Below, one piece after another: positions 60,865-64,000 of a DNA stretch of 64,000 nt. Position 1 is the first letter of the stretch; each line of letters begins with the position of its first letter. The DNA comes from Subtercola lobariae (GTDB lineage: Bacteria > Actinomycetota > Actinomycetes > Actinomycetales > Microbacteriaceae), in assembly GCF_014640255.1 (NCBI RefSeq), contig NZ_BMGP01000002.1, positions 496,001 to 560,000 on the forward strand, read 5' to 3'. Position numbers and translations under genes: made by a program. The notes under the pieces are model-generated. The model saw nothing but the letters and a program-made list of their open reading frames with translations. It did no database searches and was not told where the DNA came from.

Positions 60865-61572
60865 TCACGCTGTGGGGCGCTCGAGTTTGATGCGTTCGAG
60901 GTAGGCAATGCGCTCGCGAATATCGTCTTCGTTGCTCTTCAGGTGCTCGCGTAATTCGCGCTGCAGCCCGGGGCCGTCACCGGCCACGACTCGAGAGAGC
61001 AGCAGCTCGTGGCGGTCGTAGCGATGCTGGCGTTCTTCGGGCGTGATTGTGGTGGGGTCGAAGACGAGATGCGAGTAGCGCTCGGTCGCCACCCACAGCG
61101 TTTCGAGCACGCGAAGATCCCACTCCGACGCAATCGGCTCGACGAGAGCGGCGTGAAAATCGTGGTGCGCCTCCCACGCGATTTCTGGGTCGATAGCGCG
61201 GCTTCGTTCGAGAAGCTCGTGCAGTCGCTCGAGCTGATCGGTCGTGTGCTTCGACACCGATTCTTCGGCGATGTGCGGCTCGATGCGCAGACGCAGAGCG
61301 TAGATCGACTCCATGTCTGCGGTCGTCAGCGACGCAACCGCAGCGCTTCTGGCCTGCTTCAGCACGACCAGGCCCTGATTCTCGAGGCGGCGCAGGGCTT
61401 CGCGAATGGGAATGTGGCTCACGCCGAGCTGCCGCGCGAGGTCGCGAATAGAGAATTGCTCCCCCGCGGGCAGCGCACCAGTGAGAATAGAACGACGAAT
61501 CTCTGCAGTAACCAGATCGACGGCAGAGTTGTTCTGTTGAGCGATCGACCTGACGGCTGGCTCAAAGGTCAT
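60865..61572 (-). CDS. GntR-family transcriptional regulator (FCD type)
   Basis: 235-residue FadR-subfamily regulator. wHTH: EIRRSILTGALPAGEQFSIRDLARQLGVSHIPIREALRRLENQGLV (begins about 24), then the helical FCD domain with EPHIAEES, HHDFHAALVE and HELLLSRV, which supply the metal/ligand His and Asp residues. It lies directly upstream of the FAH-HIT-hydrolase-HAD operon in the same direction and likely represses it through the shared ATATAGCGTA site. Confidence 0.92.
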   Translation of the reverse strand: MTFEPAVRSIAQQNNSAVDLVTAEIRRSILTGALPAGEQFSIRDLARQLGVSHIPIREALRRLENQGLVVLKQARSAAVASLTTADMESIYALRLRIEPHIAEESVSKHTTDQLERLHELLERSRAIDPEIAWEAHHDFHAALVEPIASEWDLRVLETLWVATERYSHLVFDPTTITPEERQHRYDRHELLLSRVVAGDGPGLQRELREHLKSNEDDIRERIAYLERIKLERPTA

Positions 61573-61601
61573 GGCGAAAGCTCCCTAGTCGAGATACCCA
61601 A

Positions 61602-61613
61602 ATATAGCGTATA
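61602..61613. promoter_or_regulatory. ATATAGCGTATA operator copy 2
   Basis: TATA-GCG-TATA palindrome 30 nt upstream of the GntR start, containing ATATAGCGTA, the complement of 60799-60808. Supports autoregulation. Confidence 0.5.
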
Positions 61614-61693
61614 TAGTCTGTTCGAGGCCGTGGCCTTGGCCGGCGGTGTGGCCGGGTCTGACCCACCTCGTTCACACGGCGAGAAAGTCAACG

Positions 61694-63082
61694 ATGACGA
61701 ACACCAACGAATTTCATTTCACCCACGCTCGTGACTCTGGGCTGCCGTGGCTCTCTCAGCTCGAACCTCAGGCACGGGCATCCATCGTCTCGGCGAGCGG
61801 TCGCGCCCATTTCAATAACGCGGTGCGAGCCGTGGGCCGCGGTCCGGTGGATTGGGCCGTCGAGCTGGGCTACCGCGTGGCCCAGCGGATTGTGCAAGAC
61901 GTGCCCTCGTTCGACGAGGGTGACGATTCGTTCGAAGTGCTTCGAATGGCCACCGAATCGACCACCATTCAGCTCTTACTCGCGCTGGCCGGCGTCGACA
62001 TCGGCGAGGCGAGCACCTCAGAGGCGATCGACTGCGTGAACGACTTCGTTCGGCGCGGCATCAGCCTCGACGACACCCTGCGCGGCATTCACCTCGGGCA
62101 TTCGGTGATGGCCAGCGCGTTTCTCGCCGCTTGTGAGGAGTTCGGCGACCCTGCTGTTCGACTGACCCAGATTCAGGCCGTCTCTGAACGCATGTTCGAG
62201 TTTTTCGACGTGTTCTCGGCTCAAATGGCCGATGTCTACCTGCGCGAGACCACCCGGCGCTCGTCGAGCGATGATGCGGTGACATTCGAGCTGGTGAGCG
62301 AGGTGCTGCGAAGCACCGTGCCCGACAACGCGCAGTTCGCGAAGCGAGTGGGCTACAGCCTGGCGAAACAGCATCTCGCCGTGATCGTCTGGTCGTCGTC
62401 GCTCGCGCGAGACGCTGACCAGCTCGAGTTGCAGAACGCCGCGACAGACCTGCTGCGCCGACTGCATCCCACTCAGAAGCTCGTTCTGCCCGTTGGGGTC
62501 GGGCGGGTCTGGGGTTGGGCGAGCCCGGCGGGGCCGGTCGACGAACTCGTCGGAGCGATGATGGCCGTGCCGCTGAAGAACGGCATTCGAGCCGCGGTGG
62601 GGTACCCGGCATCCGGAATCGACGGGTTCAGACGCTCGCACCGCGAAGCCGAGGCAGCCTTCACCCTGCTGCAGACGGTGGATGCCCCCGCCCATGTGGT
62701 GCCGTATGCCGACGTCGATCTGCTGTCGTTGATCGTGGCCGACCGCGAGCGCGCTCTCGAATTCGCTCGCCGCGAGCTCGGCGCTTTGGGCGACGACAAT
62801 CAGTACGCCCGCGAACTTCGCGCCACGGTTGCGGCGTTCATCGACGCCCAGGGCAGCCCGCACGCGGCAGCAACCCGGTTGAACGTCTCGCGTAACACGG
62901 TTTCGTACCGCATTCGGCGGGCCGAAGAACTGCTCGGCCGAGACATCAGTGAGCGCCGCGCGCAATTGCACGCGGCGCTCATGGTGGTGGCGGCGACGAA
63001 CGAGCCCAGGTCGGCAGAGGCCAAGTCAGCAGAGCCCAGGTCAGCGGAGCCCAGGTCAGGCGAGCCTAGATCAGTGGCGTGA
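61694..63082 (+). CDS. PucR-family transcriptional regulator
   Basis: 462-residue regulator with an N-terminal helical domain, a central CdaR/GGDEF-like domain and a C-terminal PucR HTH (FIDAQGSPHAAATRLNVSRNTVSYRIRRA, about 395-423). ATG 61694 has GAGAAAG upstream. The tail holds five EPRSA pentapeptides encoded by 15-bp repeats. It diverges from the GntR gene and its 3' end overlaps the convergent monooxygenase gene by 17 nt. Target unknown, possibly the flavin monooxygenase at the window end. Confidence 0.92.
   Translation: MTNTNEFHFTHARDSGLPWLSQLEPQARASIVSASGRAHFNNAVRAVGRGPVDWAVELGYRVAQRIVQDVPSFDEGDDSFEVLRMATESTTIQLLLALAGVDIGEASTSEAIDCVNDFVRRGISLDDTLRGIHLGHSVMASAFLAACEEFGDPAVRLTQIQAVSERMFEFFDVFSAQMADVYLRETTRRSSSDDAVTFELVSEVLRSTVPDNAQFAKRVGYSLAKQHLAVIVWSSSLARDADQLELQNAATDLLRRLHPTQKLVLPVGVGRVWGWASPAGPVDELVGAMMAVPLKNGIRAAVGYPASGIDGFRRSHREAEAAFTLLQTVDAPAHVVPYADVDLLSLIVADRERALEFARRELGALGDDNQYARELRATVAAFIDAQGSPHAAATRLNVSRNTVSYRIRRAEELLGRDISERRAQLHAALMVVAATNEPRSAEAKSAEPRSAEPRSGEPRSVA
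63002..63076. repeat. 15-bp tandem repeat in the PucR C-terminus
   Basis: Five units (63002, 63017, 63032, 63047, 63062) of GAGCCCAGGTCAGCA or variants, encoding EPRSA-EAKSA-EPRSA-EPRSG-EPRSV. The last units also contain the end of the convergent gene. Confidence 0.8.
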
Positions 63083-64000
63083 TCTGCTCTTTCACTCCGA
63101 GCAGCACTCGGCCGTAGGTCTCGCTCGAGATGCCGGGGCTGACCACCGCGTGACGCGATGCCGTGTTCAGGTCGCGCCAGTAGCGCTGCAGCGGGCTCAC
63201 TTCGGCGAAGCCGCCGGCACCCTGCACCGACATCAGCAGATCGACCGCTTCGCGGGTCTTGCGTGCGATATAGCCCGTGTCCATGCGGGCACGACCGCGT
63301 TCGATCAGCGTCAGATACACACCATCGCGGGCAGCCTGGTCGATGTTGTCGGCGCAGCGGGCCATGTGCAGCATCGCTGTGTCGACGAGTTCGGCAGCCT
63401 CGGCCATGTTTATCTGCGTCGAACCCGAGTTCACCGAGTTGTCGTAGAACGTGTAGGCGATTCCCTTGCCTTTCGCGAGCGAGCCGAGCACGTACTCGAG
63501 CGCGCCGCGGGCCATGCCCGTCATCGCGCCGGCGAGAACGATCGAGAGCGTCGAAACGAACGCCGAACGGTAGAGCACCTCGTCGGTGTGCTCGGTGCCA
63601 TACTCACCCTCGATGGCTTTGCTGATGGAGATGATGCGGTAGTCGGGAATGAAGACGTCGGTCGCGACCAGAGTGTTGCTGCCCGTGCCGCGCATGCCGG
63701 CGACGTACCAGGTGTCGTCGATGGTGAGGTCTGACATGGGAACGAGCGCCAGGCCCTGATCGATTTGAGCGCCCTGGTCGTTCACGATCGGCAGGCCGAG
63801 CAGCGCCCACTGCGAGTGCAGGCTGCCCGAGGCGAATCCCCACGCACCCGTGATGCGCAAGCCACCCTCTTCGTACGTCGCTGTGGCGGTCGGAGTGAGA
63901 ACACCGCAGACGCGGGCGTCGGGGTTGTCTCCCCAGACATCGTTCTGGGCGCGCTCGGGGAAGGTGCCGGTCATCCACCCGCACACATTGATGAGCGTGG
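63066..64000 (-). CDS. Acyl-CoA dehydrogenase-like flavin monooxygenase (C-terminal part)
   Basis: The gene runs off the right end; about 310 C-terminal residues are visible. The middle domain (GGLRITGAWGFASGSLHSQWALLGLP) and the pattern DTWYVAGMRGTGSNTLVATDVFIPDYR match the group D flavin monooxygenase branch of the acyl-CoA dehydrogenase fold (HsaA, HpaH/DszC-like), which hydroxylates phenols or similar compounds using reduced flavin from a separate reductase. GAGGFAEVSPLQRYWRDLNTASRHAVVS near the end is the usual C-terminal helix. The reductase gene is not visible. Confidence 0.88.
   Translation of the reverse strand, partial: TLINVCGWMTGTFPERAQNDVWGDNPDARVCGVLTPTATATYEEGGLRITGAWGFASGSLHSQWALLGLPIVNDQGAQIDQGLALVPMSDLTIDDTWYVAGMRGTGSNTLVATDVFIPDYRIISISKAIEGEYGTEHTDEVLYRSAFVSTLSIVLAGAMTGMARGALEYVLGSLAKGKGIAYTFYDNSVNSGSTQINMAEAAELVDTAMLHMARCADNIDQAARDGVYLTLIERGRARMDTGYIARKTREAVDLLMSVQGAGGFAEVSPLQRYWRDLNTASRHAVVSPGISSETYGRVLLGVKEQITPLI

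Noticed and set aside
63066-64000. True acyl-CoA dehydrogenase
   Set aside because: The pattern AGMRGTGSNTLVATDVFIPDYR and the C-terminal segment fit the flavin-dependent monooxygenase branch better, though the missing N-terminus leaves some doubt.

Overview
The window is high-GC DNA with dense short-gap operons, frequent GTG starts, many TANNNT -10 boxes 6-7 nt ahead of start codons (leaderless transcripts), a dimeric-type glycyl-tRNA synthetase, PucR and Lrp regulators, and Ala/Gly/Pro-rich inserts inside enzymes. This fits an actinobacterium, most likely of the Microbacteriaceae; the family is inferred from gene content and style, not from a marker search. I saw no rRNA, tRNA, phage, insertion sequence or CRISPR array. 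No gene-free stretch exceeds about 300 bases.

Layout. 0-5.9 kb: end of an ABC export system, a ferredoxin-reductase-like flavoprotein, a fatty acid desaturase, two uncharacterised proteins and a 22-codon remnant of a lost flavodoxin-fold gene. 5.9-12.4 kb: three MFS transporters, one pair divergent over twin GCAA-N6-TTGC sites and one in a PadR regulator-MFS-YbaK operon, then a leaderless SGNH hydrolase. 12.6-16.3 kb: a membrane DUF2156 protein (aminoacyl-phosphatidylglycerol synthase-like) broken by a frameshift, paired with a membrane-anchored esterase. 16.4-18.4 kb: glyS and rraA. 18.6-25.2 kb: an oligopeptide/nickel-type ABC importer with both ATPases fused, followed by a LysR-type effector domain without a DNA-binding domain. 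25.3-33.2 kb: rhamnose mutarotase, small and surface proteins, an HSL-type hydrolase, a GNAT, a Baeyer-Villiger-type monooxygenase (BVMO) and a drug-type MFS.

33.3-45.9 kb is the main catabolic island. A LysR regulator faces a SnoaL-like protein and an SDR. A PucR regulator faces a tightly overlapping operon: MFS, BVMO, zinc alcohol dehydrogenase, APH-type kinase, ACAD11-like acyl-CoA dehydrogenase, then an AMP-forming acyl-CoA ligase. Together these suggest that an alcohol or ketone is taken up, oxidised to a ketone, converted to an ester or lactone, and the resulting hydroxy acid handled as a phospho-hydroxyacyl-CoA.

46-53 kb: an Lrp regulator faces an AceE-like E1, an E2 without a visible E3-binding domain, and an acetolactate synthase, all overlapping. 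A striking nested hairpin follows the Lrp gene. 53.2-57.6 kb: the 2-methylcitrate operon (GntR-prpD-prpB-prpC) for propionyl-CoA, with a good promoter and paired operators. 57.7-64 kb: a second GntR-linked catabolic operon (FAH-fold hydrolase, HIT-like protein, alpha/beta hydrolase, HAD), a second PucR regulator and a truncated acyl-CoA-dehydrogenase-like flavin monooxygenase. Propionyl-CoA from the catabolic islands could feed the 2-methylcitrate operon, but that link is inference.
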